Shown here: piece by piece, positions 16,093-25,383 of the stretch
Layout: each line of letters begins with the position of its first letter
How positions within the stretch are numbered: position 1 is the first letter of the stretch
Source: Paenibacillus mellifer
GTDB lineage: Bacteria > Bacillota > Bacilli > Paenibacillales > Paenibacillaceae
Length of the DNA stretch: 64,000 nucleotides
Assembly: GCF_023195895.1 (NCBI RefSeq)
Contig: NZ_JALPRK010000009.1
Span: 62,001-126,000 of the forward strand
Direction of reading: 5' to 3'
The notes under the pieces: model-generated
The model's input: the letters and a program-made list of their open reading frames with translations, nothing else
The model's database searches: none
What the model was told of the DNA's origin: nothing
Program-made: the position numbers and the translations under genes

Positions 16093-17730
16093 CTATAAAT
16101 AGATAATTCGATGTTTGCCAGTCAACTCATAAGGAATATCCATCAGCTCTTCGATCCAATCCAACCCATACCGGTTCAAAGCCTCAAAGAGATTGTAAAC
16201 TCTCTCCTGCGGCTTGTTCAAGGGGAACAGCGATAATTGAATCCGGTCAAAATGCCGCAAGCCGGTCTCGTGGATTTTCTCCAGTGCATCCTTCGCCTTG
16301 CCGCGTAAATATTCGATTTGGTCCAGGATCTTGTCCCGGTTCACCGCCCCAAGTCGGGACAGACCACTTTGGACCCCTGAAAGCTCCTCAAGGAGCGGCT
16401 CGTACAGTTCGCCAAACGCAGCTATGACTTCATTAAACCGTTGATCAACCTGCATGCGCTCCTGGGAAGCAAGCCAGGTCTCGCGTTTGCGCTGGAACAC
16501 CTCGGGATCCTTTACATCATTCCAGCTAATCTGATATTTCTCCATATACTTCTGCAACGTTCCGTCTACCACGGTAAAAGCTTCTCGAGGCAGCAGCAGC
16601 GGCATTTTAAGCCCCAGCTTATGGAATGCTTTGCGCGTCAGCCCCCAGTAAGCAATCTCGCCGGGACCCAGCACCGAACCGAGGACGGGCAGCAAGCTGT
16701 CCTGCATTAACGGACGAGTCAGTACGTTATTGCTGAACCGCTCCGGATGTTCCCGAAGCTCGCCCAGCAGTTCGTCCGCCGTGAAGGTAACCTTGCCCTT
16801 GCGATCTTCAAACCGGCCATTTCGTTTAAACAGCAGCAAACGTTCCCGCTCGCTTATGTAGAATAAATTGGCCCCGCCTTCTACCACCTCCGCGGACGGC
16901 TCATATCCCAAGCCCGCCATATCGCGTACCGTCTCATGGTAAGACATCTCCAGCTCATCATTTTGACGGATCATCCGCTCAAACACAGGGACTTCCAGCC
17001 GGCGTAATTCAGGATCCGAGGAGTCCAGAAGTACCAAACCATGCTTTCCGAATAAGGCCCCCATCAACTTAGCAAAATATGCTGTCAGGTTATCCGCATC
17101 CTCTTTACAACATCGTACCAGTTCCAAGATACCCGCCTTATGCTCGCTGTCTGGAAGCAGTTGCTCCAATTCGGACACAGCCTTCTCCCAAGCTTCGGCC
17201 GTTACCTTGGTGAAACTGACCGGCAGCCGATCCATCGCCCCGCGGTGCAATCGAATCCGACGCACCTGCAAATCCGGCGATAACACATAAGCATGGTTTA
17301 CCTCGTCCCAATCATGATCCTCGCCGGCAATCCAGAATACCGGCACAACCGGACGTTTTAACCGATCCGAAGCCACTTTCGCCGCTTTGAGGATCGTCAC
17401 GGCTTTATAGACCACGAGCAGCGGACCGGTGAACAACCCGCTTTGCTGACCGCCAACGATCACCGCCGTACCGGGCTGCTCCAGCTGAGCGATCGCTCGT
17501 TCGACGGCCGGGTCCGAATTATAACGTCCGTTATATTCACGTAACCGGGCGGCCAAAGCCTTCCGATCTACTCGCGTATGCTCCGTTTGATCTAACCAAG
17601 CGGCCCGTTCAGCCCAACTTTCTGACTGTCCCGGGTCACTTTCATATAACAGCTCAACCGCGGAGAACTGGTTGACATATACTTCAGCCAGCGGCCCCGC
17701 GAATGACAGTTGTTCTTGAACGACATTCAT
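16093..17730 (-). CDS. bshC: Bacillithiol biosynthesis cysteine-adding enzyme BshC
   Basis: BshC (YllA in Bacillus) catalyses the last step of bacillithiol synthesis, adding cysteine to GlcN-malate. The 545-residue product has the family N-terminus with RLREYN and the VGGQQSGLFTGPLL stretch near residue 91, a Rossmann-like core (VPVFWIAGEDHDWDEVNH), and a coiled-coil C-terminus. I took the ATG at 17728-17730 behind AGGAGG; an ATG 27 bp upstream lies before that site. In Bacillus it also sits next to mraZ; here ahcY intervenes. Confidence 0.92.
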   Translation of the reverse strand: MNVVQEQLSFAGPLAEVYVNQFSAVELLYESDPGQSESWAERAAWLDQTEHTRVDRKALAARLREYNGRYNSDPAVERAIAQLEQPGTAVIVGGQQSGLFTGPLLVVYKAVTILKAAKVASDRLKRPVVPVFWIAGEDHDWDEVNHAYVLSPDLQVRRIRLHRGAMDRLPVSFTKVTAEAWEKAVSELEQLLPDSEHKAGILELVRCCKEDADNLTAYFAKLMGALFGKHGLVLLDSSDPELRRLEVPVFERMIRQNDELEMSYHETVRDMAGLGYEPSAEVVEGGANLFYISERERLLLFKRNGRFEDRKGKVTFTADELLGELREHPERFSNNVLTRPLMQDSLLPVLGSVLGPGEIAYWGLTRKAFHKLGLKMPLLLPREAFTVVDGTLQKYMEKYQISWNDVKDPEVFQRKRETWLASQERMQVDQRFNEVIAAFGELYEPLLEELSGVQSGLSRLGAVNRDKILDQIEYLRGKAKDALEKIHETGLRHFDRIQLSLFPLNKPQERVYNLFEALNRYGLDWIEELMDIPYELTGKHRIIYL

Positions 17731-17768
17731 CAGGTAGCGTCCTCCTGTCTGCATCAAAACCTTCCTTG

Positions 17769-17798
17769 ATTGTACCGGATGTCCGGCCGCTCCGTCAA
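17769..17798 (-). promoter_or_regulatory. Predicted sigma-A promoter of bshC-ahcY
   Basis: On the minus strand, TTGACG (17793-17798), an 18-bp spacer and TACAAT (17769-17774) lie about 38 bp before the bshC start. This is a good match to the housekeeping consensus and is located just after the opp terminator. Confidence 0.65.
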
Positions 17799-17847
17799 AG
17801 AAATCCTTACTTTTGCGAAACTTCTAACTTTCCGTAACCATGAGCTG

Positions 17848-17885
17848 CAAAAAAAATCCCGCAACCGTCCATGAACGGCTGCGGG
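17848..17885 (-). terminator. Rho-independent terminator of the opp operon
   Basis: On the minus strand, CCCGCAGCCGTTC-ATG-GACGGTTGCGGG forms a strong stem followed by TTTTTTTT. It lies 13-50 bp past the oppF stop and ends the oppABCDF transcript. Confidence 0.9.
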
Positions 17886-17900
17886 AGTTCGCAGAATAAA

Positions 17901-18842
17901 TCAGCCTTTCTTCGGCATGGAGACGAAATGTCCTTTGGACACCTCTACCAGCTCGGAGTTGTCCAGGTCGAACAAACCTCCGTTTCCGGCACCTTCTTTG
18001 CCGATCGGGCCGCTTGCGGTATCCTCCAAGTGGATCCGCTTTTTGTTCGCTTCAACCTCCGGATCCGGAATCGGAATCGCGGACAAGAGCGTTTTCGTAT
18101 AAGGGTGCATCGGATTGGCATACAGTTCTTCACTCTCAGCCAATTCCACGATCCGGCCCAGGTACATTACCGCTACACGGTCGCTGATATGTTTAACCAT
18201 CGACAAATCATGCGCGATAAACAGATAAGTCAACCCCAAGCGATCCTGAAGATCCTCGAGCAAGTTAACAACCTGAGCCTGGATAGATACGTCAAGCGCC
18301 GAGATCGGTTCGTCGCAGATGATGAACTTCGGATTCACCGCAAGTGCGCGGGCAATCCCGATCCGTTGGCGCTGACCGCCGGAGAACTCATGCGGATAAC
18401 GTGTCGCATGGTCGGGGTTCAAACCAACCATATCGAGCAGTTCTTCAACGCGCTTCTTCCGTTCCGCGTAGGAACCAGCCATCCCGTGAATATCCAATGC
18501 TTCGCCGATAATGTCTGTAACAGTAAACCGTGGATTCAGCGAGGCATAAGGATCCTGGAAAATCATCTGCATGTCGCGGCGCATCGCTTTCATCTTCTTA
18601 GGCGATAATTGATTGATATCGACGCCGTTGAAGCGGACGCTGCCCGCAGTCGGCTCATATAAACGAAGAATCGTGCGGCCTGCGGTCGATTTACCGCAGC
18701 CGGATTCGCCGACGAGACCTAGGGTTTCGCCTTCGGCGATCGAGAAGCTGATGTCGTTGACGGCTTTCAGTACGTTGCCGCCGCCGACGTTAAAGTATTT
18801 TTTTAGTCCTTCGACTTCGATCAAGGTTTTCCCTTTGCTCAT
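17901..18842 (-). CDS. oppF: Oligopeptide ABC transporter ATP-binding protein OppF
   Basis: This is one of two ATPases powering oligopeptide import. The 313-residue protein has Walker [16 protein letters not shown] near residue 44, the ABC signature LSGGQ-type [15 protein letters not shown], Walker B FIICDEP, and the C-terminal OppD/F extension. Start ATG at 18840-18842 is preceded by AAGGAGG; it overlaps the oppD stop as ATGA. The longer open frame upstream (starting MLGSSSDG) lies within oppD and is unlikely. The exact peptide substrate cannot be read from sequence. Confidence 0.92.
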   Translation of the reverse strand: MSKGKTLIEVEGLKKYFNVGGGNVLKAVNDISFSIAEGETLGLVGESGCGKSTAGRTILRLYEPTAGSVRFNGVDINQLSPKKMKAMRRDMQMIFQDPYASLNPRFTVTDIIGEALDIHGMAGSYAERKKRVEELLDMVGLNPDHATRYPHEFSGGQRQRIGIARALAVNPKFIICDEPISALDVSIQAQVVNLLEDLQDRLGLTYLFIAHDLSMVKHISDRVAVMYLGRIVELAESEELYANPMHPYTKTLLSAIPIPDPEVEANKKRIHLEDTASGPIGKEGAGNGGLFDLDNSELVEVSKGHFVSMPKKG

Positions 18843-19834
18843 GACGACTGTACCTCCTTGGCCATCGGATGAAGATCCCAGCAACGAGCCGTATGCGTTT
18901 CACTGAACACGGTCGCGCTTGGATCGATGCGTTCGCAAATCTTCATCGCCTGGTCGCAACGAGCGGCGAAAGGACAACCCAGCGGCGGCTTAATCAAATC
19001 CGGCGGTGTGCCGATAATTGGAATAAGCGGTTCGCCTTTCTTTTGGTCCAAACGAGGCATCGAACGCAGCAAGCCTTTGGTATAAGGATGTTGCGGGTTC
19101 TTAAAGATTTCCCATTTCGTCCCGGTTTCCACCACTTCACCTGCATACATAACGATAACACGGTCACACATGCCTGCCACGACACCAAGGTCATGAGTGA
19201 TAAGAATGATGGAAGTTCCAAGCCGGGATTGCATTTCTTTCATCACGTCCATGATTTGGGCCTGGATCGTAACGTCAAGCGCCGTCGTCGGTTCATCCGC
19301 GATCAGCAGTGAAGGCCGGCAAGCCAGGGCAATGGCGATCATAACACGCTGCCGCATGCCCCCGGAGAATTCGTGTGGATATTGGTTAAAGCGGGCTTCC
19401 GCATTCTTAATGCCTACAAGCTTGAGCATTTCGACAGCCTGTTTCTTCGCTTCGCCCGCTGACATATTCTGATGTTTGATTAATACTTCAGTAATTTGTC
19501 GGCCTACTTTGATCGTAGGATTCAAGGAGGTCATCGGGTCCTGAAATATCATGCCAATATCTTTCCCGCGGATCGATTCCATTTGCTTATCGCTTTTCTT
19601 CAACAGGTCTTGCCCTTGAAAAATAATTTCACCTTGCTTAATGATGGAAGGAGGGGATGGAATCAGGCGCATAATCGTTTGGGCCGTGACGCTCTTGCCG
19701 CTGCCGGATTCGCCGACGATCGCAACCGTTTCACCTTTCCCCACTTCAAAGTTCATGCCGCGGACGGCCTTCACTTCTCCACCTTTGACTTGGAAGGAAA
19801 CATGCAAATCTTTGACTTGTAAAATCGGCTCCAT
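18839..19834 (-). CDS. oppD: Oligopeptide ABC transporter ATP-binding protein OppD
   Basis: This is the partner ATPase of OppF. The 331-residue protein carries Walker [16 protein letters not shown] near residue 38, the signature [15 protein letters not shown], Walker [13 protein letters not shown], and a C-terminal extension with four cysteines around [15 protein letters not shown], where related OppD/DppD proteins bind an iron-sulfur cluster. It is 12 bp downstream of oppC and overlaps oppF by 4 bp. Confidence 0.93.
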   Translation of the reverse strand: MEPILQVKDLHVSFQVKGGEVKAVRGMNFEVGKGETVAIVGESGSGKSVTAQTIMRLIPSPPSIIKQGEIIFQGQDLLKKSDKQMESIRGKDIGMIFQDPMTSLNPTIKVGRQITEVLIKHQNMSAGEAKKQAVEMLKLVGIKNAEARFNQYPHEFSGGMRQRVMIAIALACRPSLLIADEPTTALDVTIQAQIMDVMKEMQSRLGTSIILITHDLGVVAGMCDRVIVMYAGEVVETGTKWEIFKNPQHPYTKGLLRSMPRLDQKKGEPLIPIIGTPPDLIKPPLGCPFAARCDQAMKICERIDPSATVFSETHTARCWDLHPMAKEVQSS

Positions 19835-19846
19835 TCATTCCACCTC

Positions 19847-20815
19847 CTATTTCTTCAATTTAGGATCCAGCGCGTCGCGAAGACCGTCGCCAAAAATGTT
19901 AAACGATAACATGGTCAAGCTGATCAGAATTGCTGGGAACAGCATGCGCCATGGATAGTATAACCAACCGGTCAGTGCATCGTTGATCATCGAACCCAGC
20001 GAGGCTACTGGAGCCTGTACGCCCAGACCAAGGAAGCTTAGAAACGCTTCGGCGAAAATCGCATTTGGTACGGACAACGTTACGGTAACAATGATCGGGC
20101 CTACCGCATTCGGCAACAGGTGGCGGAACAACAATCGTCCGTGGCCTGCGCCCATCGAGCGGGAAGCGAGCACATATTCGCGGTTTTTCAACTGCATAAT
20201 CTCCCCGCGGACGATCCACGACATGTTAATCCAGCCGGTAATCGTCAAAGCCAGGATAATCGTACCCAAACTTGGCTCCATCACGACCAACAGAAGGATC
20301 GTAACAAGCAGATAAGGAATGGCGTACAAAATCTCGGAGAACTTATTCATAATTTCATCGACACGGCCGCCAAAATAGCCCATGATGCCGCCATAAATAA
20401 CGCCGATCAACAGGTCGATACAAGCCGCCGCCAAACCAACGATCAGGGAAATACGCGCCCCCATCCAGGTCCGGATGAACATATCGCGACCGAGGTCGTC
20501 CGTTCCAAACCAATGCGTAGCCGAAGGGCCTTTGTTGGTATACAAGAGATCGTTCGAATAATAGTTATAGCCGTAGATTTTGCCGACAAGGATCGGAGCG
20601 ATAATCGCGGTTAGCGTAATCAACGCCAAGATGATCAAAGCCGTCATCGCCAGCTTGTTGCTGCGAAGTCGTTGCCAAGCGTCGCGCCAGGCGGAGATAC
20701 TTTCGCGTTGAATTACTTCGGCTTCCTTCTCGTCCGCACCGATTTTACGGAAATCATCCGCCGTCAAATCGGCTGGAGTCGGCATCATTTTGATCGGATT
20801 CGAATCCATGCGCAT
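19847..20815 (-). CDS. oppC: Oligopeptide ABC transporter permease OppC
   Basis: This is one of the two membrane permeases of the peptide importer. The 322-residue protein has a long cytoplasmic N-terminus (about residues 1-50), then six hydrophobic segments and the permease-ATPase coupling loop EYVLASRSMGAGHGRLLFRHLLPN. The start overlaps the oppB stop as TAATG. A second in-frame ATG two codons later is an equally possible start. Confidence 0.93.
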   Translation of the reverse strand: MRMDSNPIKMMPTPADLTADDFRKIGADEKEAEVIQRESISAWRDAWQRLRSNKLAMTALIILALITLTAIIAPILVGKIYGYNYYSNDLLYTNKGPSATHWFGTDDLGRDMFIRTWMGARISLIVGLAAACIDLLIGVIYGGIMGYFGGRVDEIMNKFSEILYAIPYLLVTILLLVVMEPSLGTIILALTITGWINMSWIVRGEIMQLKNREYVLASRSMGAGHGRLLFRHLLPNAVGPIIVTVTLSVPNAIFAEAFLSFLGLGVQAPVASLGSMINDALTGWLYYPWRMLFPAILISLTMLSFNIFGDGLRDALDPKLKK

Positions 20816-21747
20816 TATCCCTCCTTCCCTTTCGAAAGCTTAATTCTCGGATCCACAAGCACATAGAGTATATCTGTGATGAAACGAGCCAACATCAGCA
20901 ATACGCCATAGAAGATTGTAATCCCCATAATGAGCGGATAATCACGGACGCTGATCGCTTGTACGAATTGTTTGCCAATGCCGCCGATCCCGAAGATTTG
21001 TTCGATAACCACGGAACCGGTAACAATATTCGCCGTCATCGGTCCCATATACGTGATGACCGGCATAATGCCGTTGCGAATCACGTGGCGGAACAGGATG
21101 GCCATCCAGCCCAGGCCTTTCGCCTTGGCAGTTTTGATGTAATCGGCATGCAAGACCTCCAGCATGCTTGAGCGGGTTAACCTCGCGATAAACGCAATCG
21201 GTTGCGCGGTTAGAGCCGCTACAGGTAACACGTAATATAAAGGTCCCTTAAAGCCCATCGTCGGCAGCCAGTGCAACTTCGAAGCAAACACAAACTGCAG
21301 CAAAGAGGCTACGACGAAGCTAGGTACCGCGATGCCCAGCACCGCTAAGACCATCGCCACATTGTCAATCAATTTGCGATGATACAGCGCTGCCAGCATA
21401 CCAAGTACCACCCCGACGATTAGCGCAACGACGATCGCAACCGCACCCAGCTTCAAGGAAGCTGAAAACGTTTGACCGATAATGTGGGATACATCCTGAT
21501 TAATCTGCTTCATGGATATCCCCAAATCGCCTTGTGCAATCTCACCCAAATATTTTAGATACTGCTGATAAACGGGCTTATCGAGTCCAAGCTGTTCAAT
21601 GAGTCGTTCTTTGATCGCCGGAGGCACCTGCTTCTCCGACGTTAGAGGACTCCCCGGAATGGCCTTCATCAGAAAGAAGGTCGCCGAAATGAGAACAAAC
21701 AGCGAAACCAACATGTAAAAGAACTTATTGGCAATATAACGCACCAT
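20815..21747 (-). CDS. oppB: Oligopeptide ABC transporter permease OppB
   Basis: This permease pairs with OppC. The 310-residue protein has an N-terminal membrane segment with the family stretch MVRYIANKFFYML, the extracytoplasmic loop with LGLDKPVYQQYLKYL, five further membrane segments and the coupling loop DYIKTAKAKGLGW. GGAGGTG precedes the ATG. It lies downstream of a strong terminator that separates it from oppA. Confidence 0.93.
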   Translation of the reverse strand: MVRYIANKFFYMLVSLFVLISATFFLMKAIPGSPLTSEKQVPPAIKERLIEQLGLDKPVYQQYLKYLGEIAQGDLGISMKQINQDVSHIIGQTFSASLKLGAVAIVVALIVGVVLGMLAALYHRKLIDNVAMVLAVLGIAVPSFVVASLLQFVFASKLHWLPTMGFKGPLYYVLPVAALTAQPIAFIARLTRSSMLEVLHADYIKTAKAKGLGWMAILFRHVIRNGIMPVITYMGPMTANIVTGSVVIEQIFGIGGIGKQFVQAISVRDYPLIMGITIFYGVLLMLARFITDILYVLVDPRIKLSKGKEG

Positions 21748-21865
21748 GCCCGTTCACACCTCCTTCTTATAAATTTCGACATATATCGATTTTAGGTGAA
21801 AAAAACCACTTTGTCTATTCCATATAAATGTATAAAGACGTAATGCTTGGAAGAAAGGCACACAC

Positions 21866-21908
21866 AAAAAAAACGGGATATATATGGAATACCCACATAT
21901 ATATCCCG
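21866..21908 (-). terminator. Internal terminator between oppA and oppB
   Basis: On the minus strand, CGGGATATATATGTGGG...CATATATATCCCG is followed by TTTTTTTT, about 30 bp past the oppA stop and 120 bp before oppB. Placed here it would make oppA mRNA more abundant than the downstream oppBCDF message, a common arrangement for binding-protein transporters. No separate promoter for oppB is evident in the remaining gap. Confidence 0.85.
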
Positions 21909-21937
21909 AAGTATCTATGTGATTTGTAACTTACCGA

Positions 21938-23650
21938 TTAATGTTCCAACAGGTAAGCGCGGCTGTAGTCAATAGCACCGCTGAAGTCCAGTACTACACC
22001 TTTCAGGTACGGCTTAGTAGCCGCAACGTTGGTGTAATAGTAAAGCGGCATCAGGACTTGATTGTCCTTGATCAAGATTTCTTCGGCTCTTGCGAAGTTT
22101 GCATCGCGTTTCGCCATATCGTCGATAGTTTTCGCTTCGTTGATCAATTTATCGTATTCTTCGTTCGAGAAACCAGTGTCGTTGTTACCGCCACCCGTCA
22201 ACCACATATCCATGTAAGTCATCGGATCGTTGTAGTCAGCACTCCAACCGGCACGAGCAACTTGGTAGTTCAAGTTTTGACGGTTTTCGATAAATACGGC
22301 CCATTCTTGGTTTTCCGTTTTCACGTCAACGCCCAGGTTTTTCTTCCACATGTCAGCAACCGCCAAAGCGATTTTCTTGTGGGCTTCACTGGAGTTGTAG
22401 ATCAAAGTGATTTCAGGCAATTTTGTGTAGCCTTCTTCTTGCATGCCTTGTTCCAGCAATTTCTTAGCTTCTTCAAGATTTTCGGAGAAGTAGTCGCTGT
22501 CTTTGTGTTCGTTACGATATTCGTCGTTCAAGCCTTTGATACCCGGAGGTACAAAACCAAACGCAGGAACTTGACCGCCAAGAGTTACGTTGTCAACAAT
22601 TGCTTGACGATCAACAGCCATCGAGAATGCTCTACGGATATTGACGTTGTCGAATGGTTTTGCCGTAACGTTAAATTCATAGTAGTACGTACTGGAAATA
22701 CCTTTAATTTCCAGTTCGTCTTTCAATTGGTCTTTCAGAATTGGGATTTGGTCCGTAGGGATTTCTCCGTTCGGATGACCTGCACGGTCCAACTCATTGT
22801 TTTGGTAACTTGCCAACTCGGTCGCACTGCTGTTAACCAAGGACATCGTTACTTTGCTCAACTTGATGTTGGCGTTATCCCAGTAGTTTGCGTTCTTGGA
22901 TACTTCGATCGTTTGGCCTTTCACCCAGTTGGTCAGCGTGAATGCGCCGTTAACGATCATTTTGCTTTGGTCAACCGCCCATTTCGGGTCATCCTTCACG
23001 GATTGGTGAACCGGATACAACGTATAGAAAGAAGTCAAGCCCAGGAAGTAAGGAGTCGGAGCTACCAAATCAACTTCCAGCGTATAATCGTCAACTGCTT
23101 TAACGCCGACTTGGCTGAAGTCAGTAACTTTTCCTTCATTATATTCTTGAGCGTTTTTCAGATAGTACAATTGGTAAGCGTAAGGAGCTGCCGGATCTGT
23201 CTTCGGGCTCAGAACGCGTTCCCATGCGAATACGAAATCATTCGCGGTTACAGCGTCGCCGTTGCTCCATTTTGCGTCTTTACGCAAGTGGAACGTATAT
23301 TTCGTACCGTCGATGTCCCAGCTTTCAGCTGCAGCGGGGATGACTTGACCAGATTCGTCCTGGCGCGTAAGTCCTTCGTACATCAACTTCAGAACGGTGT
23401 TGGCTTGGCTGTCTTGAGCTTGAGCCGGGTCAAATGTTGGCGGTTCCGCGCTCAGGTTAATTCTAAGCGTTTGATCCGCGGCCAATTTCTCTTCACCGCT
23501 GTTGCCATTGTCGGAAGCTGTATTGCCTCCGTTAGCTGCGCCGTTATTGGCAGCGCCATTGTTCCCGCCGTTCGAACCGCATGCGGCAAGCAAAGTGCCG
23601 ACTGCAAGAACGAGCGTCAGAAGAAGCAAAAGACTTTTACTCTTCTTCAT
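21938..23650 (-). CDS. oppA: Oligopeptide-binding lipoprotein OppA
   Basis: This is the extracellular peptide-binding component, a family 5 solute-binding protein. The 570-residue product has a lipoprotein signal peptide ending LLAAC (Cys at about residue 24), a low-complexity Asn/Gly/Ala linker (about residues 25-50), and the binding domain with LRINLSAEPPTFDPAQAQDS and the family motif WSNGDAVTANDFVFAWER. The length is typical. It is the first gene of the operon. Confidence 0.93.
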   Translation of the reverse strand: MKKSKSLLLLLTLVLAVGTLLAACGSNGGNNGAANNGAANGGNTASDNGNSGEEKLAADQTLRINLSAEPPTFDPAQAQDSQANTVLKLMYEGLTRQDESGQVIPAAAESWDIDGTKYTFHLRKDAKWSNGDAVTANDFVFAWERVLSPKTDPAAPYAYQLYYLKNAQEYNEGKVTDFSQVGVKAVDDYTLEVDLVAPTPYFLGLTSFYTLYPVHQSVKDDPKWAVDQSKMIVNGAFTLTNWVKGQTIEVSKNANYWDNANIKLSKVTMSLVNSSATELASYQNNELDRAGHPNGEIPTDQIPILKDQLKDELEIKGISSTYYYEFNVTAKPFDNVNIRRAFSMAVDRQAIVDNVTLGGQVPAFGFVPPGIKGLNDEYRNEHKDSDYFSENLEEAKKLLEQGMQEEGYTKLPEITLIYNSSEAHKKIALAVADMWKKNLGVDVKTENQEWAVFIENRQNLNYQVARAGWSADYNDPMTYMDMWLTGGGNNDTGFSNEEYDKLINEAKTIDDMAKRDANFARAEEILIKDNQVLMPLYYYTNVAATKPYLKGVVLDFSGAIDYSRAYLLEH

Positions 23651-23692
23651 CTAGCAATATCCCCCTTAAAATGTTTTGGTATATGTTTTTAG

Positions 23693-23722
23693 ATTATACA
23701 ACCAGCGGTCAAAAAAATCCAA
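23693..23722 (-). promoter_or_regulatory. Predicted sigma-A promoter of the opp operon
   Basis: On the minus strand, TTGGAT (23717-23722), an 18-bp spacer and a perfect TATAAT (23693-23698) lie about 45 bp before oppA. The region further upstream (23730-23870) is very AT-rich and could hold regulator sites such as CodY boxes, but none is clear enough to call. Confidence 0.65.
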
Positions 23723-23874
23723 CATAAAATTAAAGATTTTTCGCGAGATTTGATAAATTTAGCGCTTTTCTTTAACAAAATAGTCCAATATACAATATTG
23801 ACTTTTGTTTTTCTTAACAATTAACCAGGAATGTTATGGATTCATTCGAGTTTCAACGGTATTCGTAGTTTGAG

Positions 23875-24258
23875 CTATGCCGCTGTAATATATGTAATGA
23901 AGCTGATTAAAAATAACAGAACATACGCTACCCCGGTTCCCGCAAACGCCAGGCGCCAAACCACACGCAGCAGCTTGCGTCCATCGACCTTCCCTTTCAA
24001 GCGGGTCTGAGCCCCGCCGATCAACCCGCCAACAACCAGCAGGATGATGAGGATTAAATAGAAGCCAAAGGTAGAACCAAACACATTGTTGAACAACGCC
24101 GAAACCGAGAAAATCAGAAACAGCGTAGTCACATCCATCGCCAGCTTCAGCGCCGCTCTTTTATCCCGTTTCACTTGATAATGAATGAAATAAATCAGCC
24201 CAAAAGGAATGATCGGTACCATGGCCAACACAATAAAGGAAGAGACCAACGCTTCCAA
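23875..24258 (-). CDS. DUF3397 family membrane protein
   Basis: This is a 127-residue protein with four predicted membrane segments (about residues 5-25, 40-60, 65-85 and 103-125) and a short basic loop (TRLKGKVDGRK). It resembles the DUF3397 family, which in Bacillus lies near panE and bshC, as here. No function is known. The start is a TTG (24256-24258), chosen because GGAGGTGAGG is well placed. The gap to panE upstream carries a perfect ACTTAC-AAA-GTAAGT palindrome. Confidence 0.75.
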   Translation of the reverse strand: MEALVSSFIVLAMVPIIPFGLIYFIHYQVKRDKRAALKLAMDVTTLFLIFSVSALFNNVFGSTFGFYLILIILLVVGGLIGGAQTRLKGKVDGRKLLRVVWRLAFAGTGVAYVLLFLISFITYITAA

Positions 24259-24295
24259 AGCCTCACCTCCACAATATTTTGTAAATAAAAAGCTG

Positions 24296-24310
24296 ACTTA
24301 CAAAGTAAGT
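24296..24310. promoter_or_regulatory. Palindrome upstream of the DUF3397 gene
   Basis: ACTTAC-AAA-GTAAGT is a perfect 6-3-6 inverted repeat in the 78-bp gap upstream of the DUF3397 start. Operators for HxlR/YodB-type redox or electrophile-responsive regulators have similar ACTTAC/GTAAGT halves. No such regulator gene is adjacent, so the assignment is only a suggestion. Confidence 0.3.
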
Positions 24311-24336
24311 AACTATATTTTTATATACATGTCAGG

Positions 24337-25272
24337 TTATAAAGCTCGGACCAACCGCCACACCATCTCATGTCCTGGAGCTAGGATCCCCTTGGTACTG
24401 GCCATCTCAACCAATCTTCCATTGATATAATCAATTTCCGTCGGCGTGCCCTGCTGCACATCCTTTAGCATGGAGGAGATATTGGTTGATGTCGATCGGC
24501 ATACCTCGGTGATTTGTTCGACCATGTCCTCATCGCAGGGAATCCCATAAGCACGATAAATCGCTGCGCCTTCCTCATATAACTGTCGAAGCAGGCGAAG
24601 TCGCTCCTCTTTCTCAAGCAACTGCCCGTTTGTTACCCTCCATAAAGCCGTCAACGGGTTGATGGAGGCATTGATCAACAGCTTCCTGTAGATTTCCCTC
24701 TCGATGTCTTTCGACAAAAGGGCGTTAAATCCTGCCGTCTCAAGCATTTTCACCAAACTTTCTCCATCTCTGGCTAGATCGGATGAATCGCCGCTCGCGC
24801 CAATTTGCGTCATCCCATGGCCAGCTCTGGCTACGCTATATTCATTCATTCGATTCGCGCCTTCGGTCGTGATCGCTGCATATATAGAAACGCCGGGCAG
24901 CGACCCGCCGATCAACTCCAAATGGCCTACACCGTTTTGAAAGCACACGACCTTCGTTCCCGCTCCCACAAGTTGCCCAATGGAAGTCAGCAGTTTGGCG
25001 TCGAGATGCCTTTGTTTCGTCGTTATCAGCAGCCAATCACCCGGTTTGAGGCTGCCGATCTCACTGCTTTCTTCCATATAATAGGTTTCGAATCGACTTC
25101 CCTCTATGATGATCGACGTCCCATCCGCTTCATCGAGCCGGATTCCTTCCTTTTTCAATGAAGCGGCTTGTTCGGGAGTCCTTGTCCAAAATCGGACGGA
25201 CGCGCCGGACGACGCTAATTTGCCGCCGAATAGCAACCCCAGTGCCCCAGCGCCGACTATGTCAAAATTCAT
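24337..25272 (-). CDS. panE: 2-dehydropantoate 2-reductase (ketopantoate reductase)
   Basis: PanE reduces ketopantoate to pantoate with NADPH in pantothenate and coenzyme A synthesis. The 311-residue protein starts with the NADP-binding FDIVGAGALGLLFGGKLA motif, has the QNGVGHLE loop, and the C-terminal helical domain with KLLINASINPLTALWRV and SMLKDVQQGTPTEIDYINGR. I took ATG 25270-25272; GGAG is 5 nt away. In Bacillus the paralogue ylbQ also lies near rsfA (ylbO) and bshC. Confidence 0.92.
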   Translation of the reverse strand: MNFDIVGAGALGLLFGGKLASSGASVRFWTRTPEQAASLKKEGIRLDEADGTSIIIEGSRFETYYMEESSEIGSLKPGDWLLITTKQRHLDAKLLTSIGQLVGAGTKVVCFQNGVGHLELIGGSLPGVSIYAAITTEGANRMNEYSVARAGHGMTQIGASGDSSDLARDGESLVKMLETAGFNALLSKDIEREIYRKLLINASINPLTALWRVTNGQLLEKEERLRLLRQLYEEGAAIYRAYGIPCDEDMVEQITEVCRSTSTNISSMLKDVQQGTPTEIDYINGRLVEMASTKGILAPGHEMVWRLVRAL

Positions 25273-25327
25273 GAACACTCCACGCCCTTTCTTTCATCCT
25301 AATCCTTTTATACCAGACCCTCCCCCC

Positions 25328-25370
25328 AAAACACAAAACTCCTGCCGTTTCGGCAGGAGTTTTGTGTTTT
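25328..25370. terminator. Strong bidirectional terminator after rsfA
   Basis: A perfect 20-bp inverted repeat with a 3-base loop (CTCCTGCCG-TTT-CGGCAGGAG core) is flanked by A-rich and T-rich arms on both sides. In transcription order it lies 14 bp after the rsfA stop and before panE, so it ends rsfA transcription. Confidence 0.9.
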
Positions 25371-25383
25371 GTCCCTCTTCCTC

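Noticed and set aside
21941..23692. A 583-codon open frame on the plus strand opposite oppA
   Set aside because: It lies entirely antisense to a clear OppA gene, has no recognisable domain and no ribosome binding site. It is open because of the codon bias of the opposite strand.
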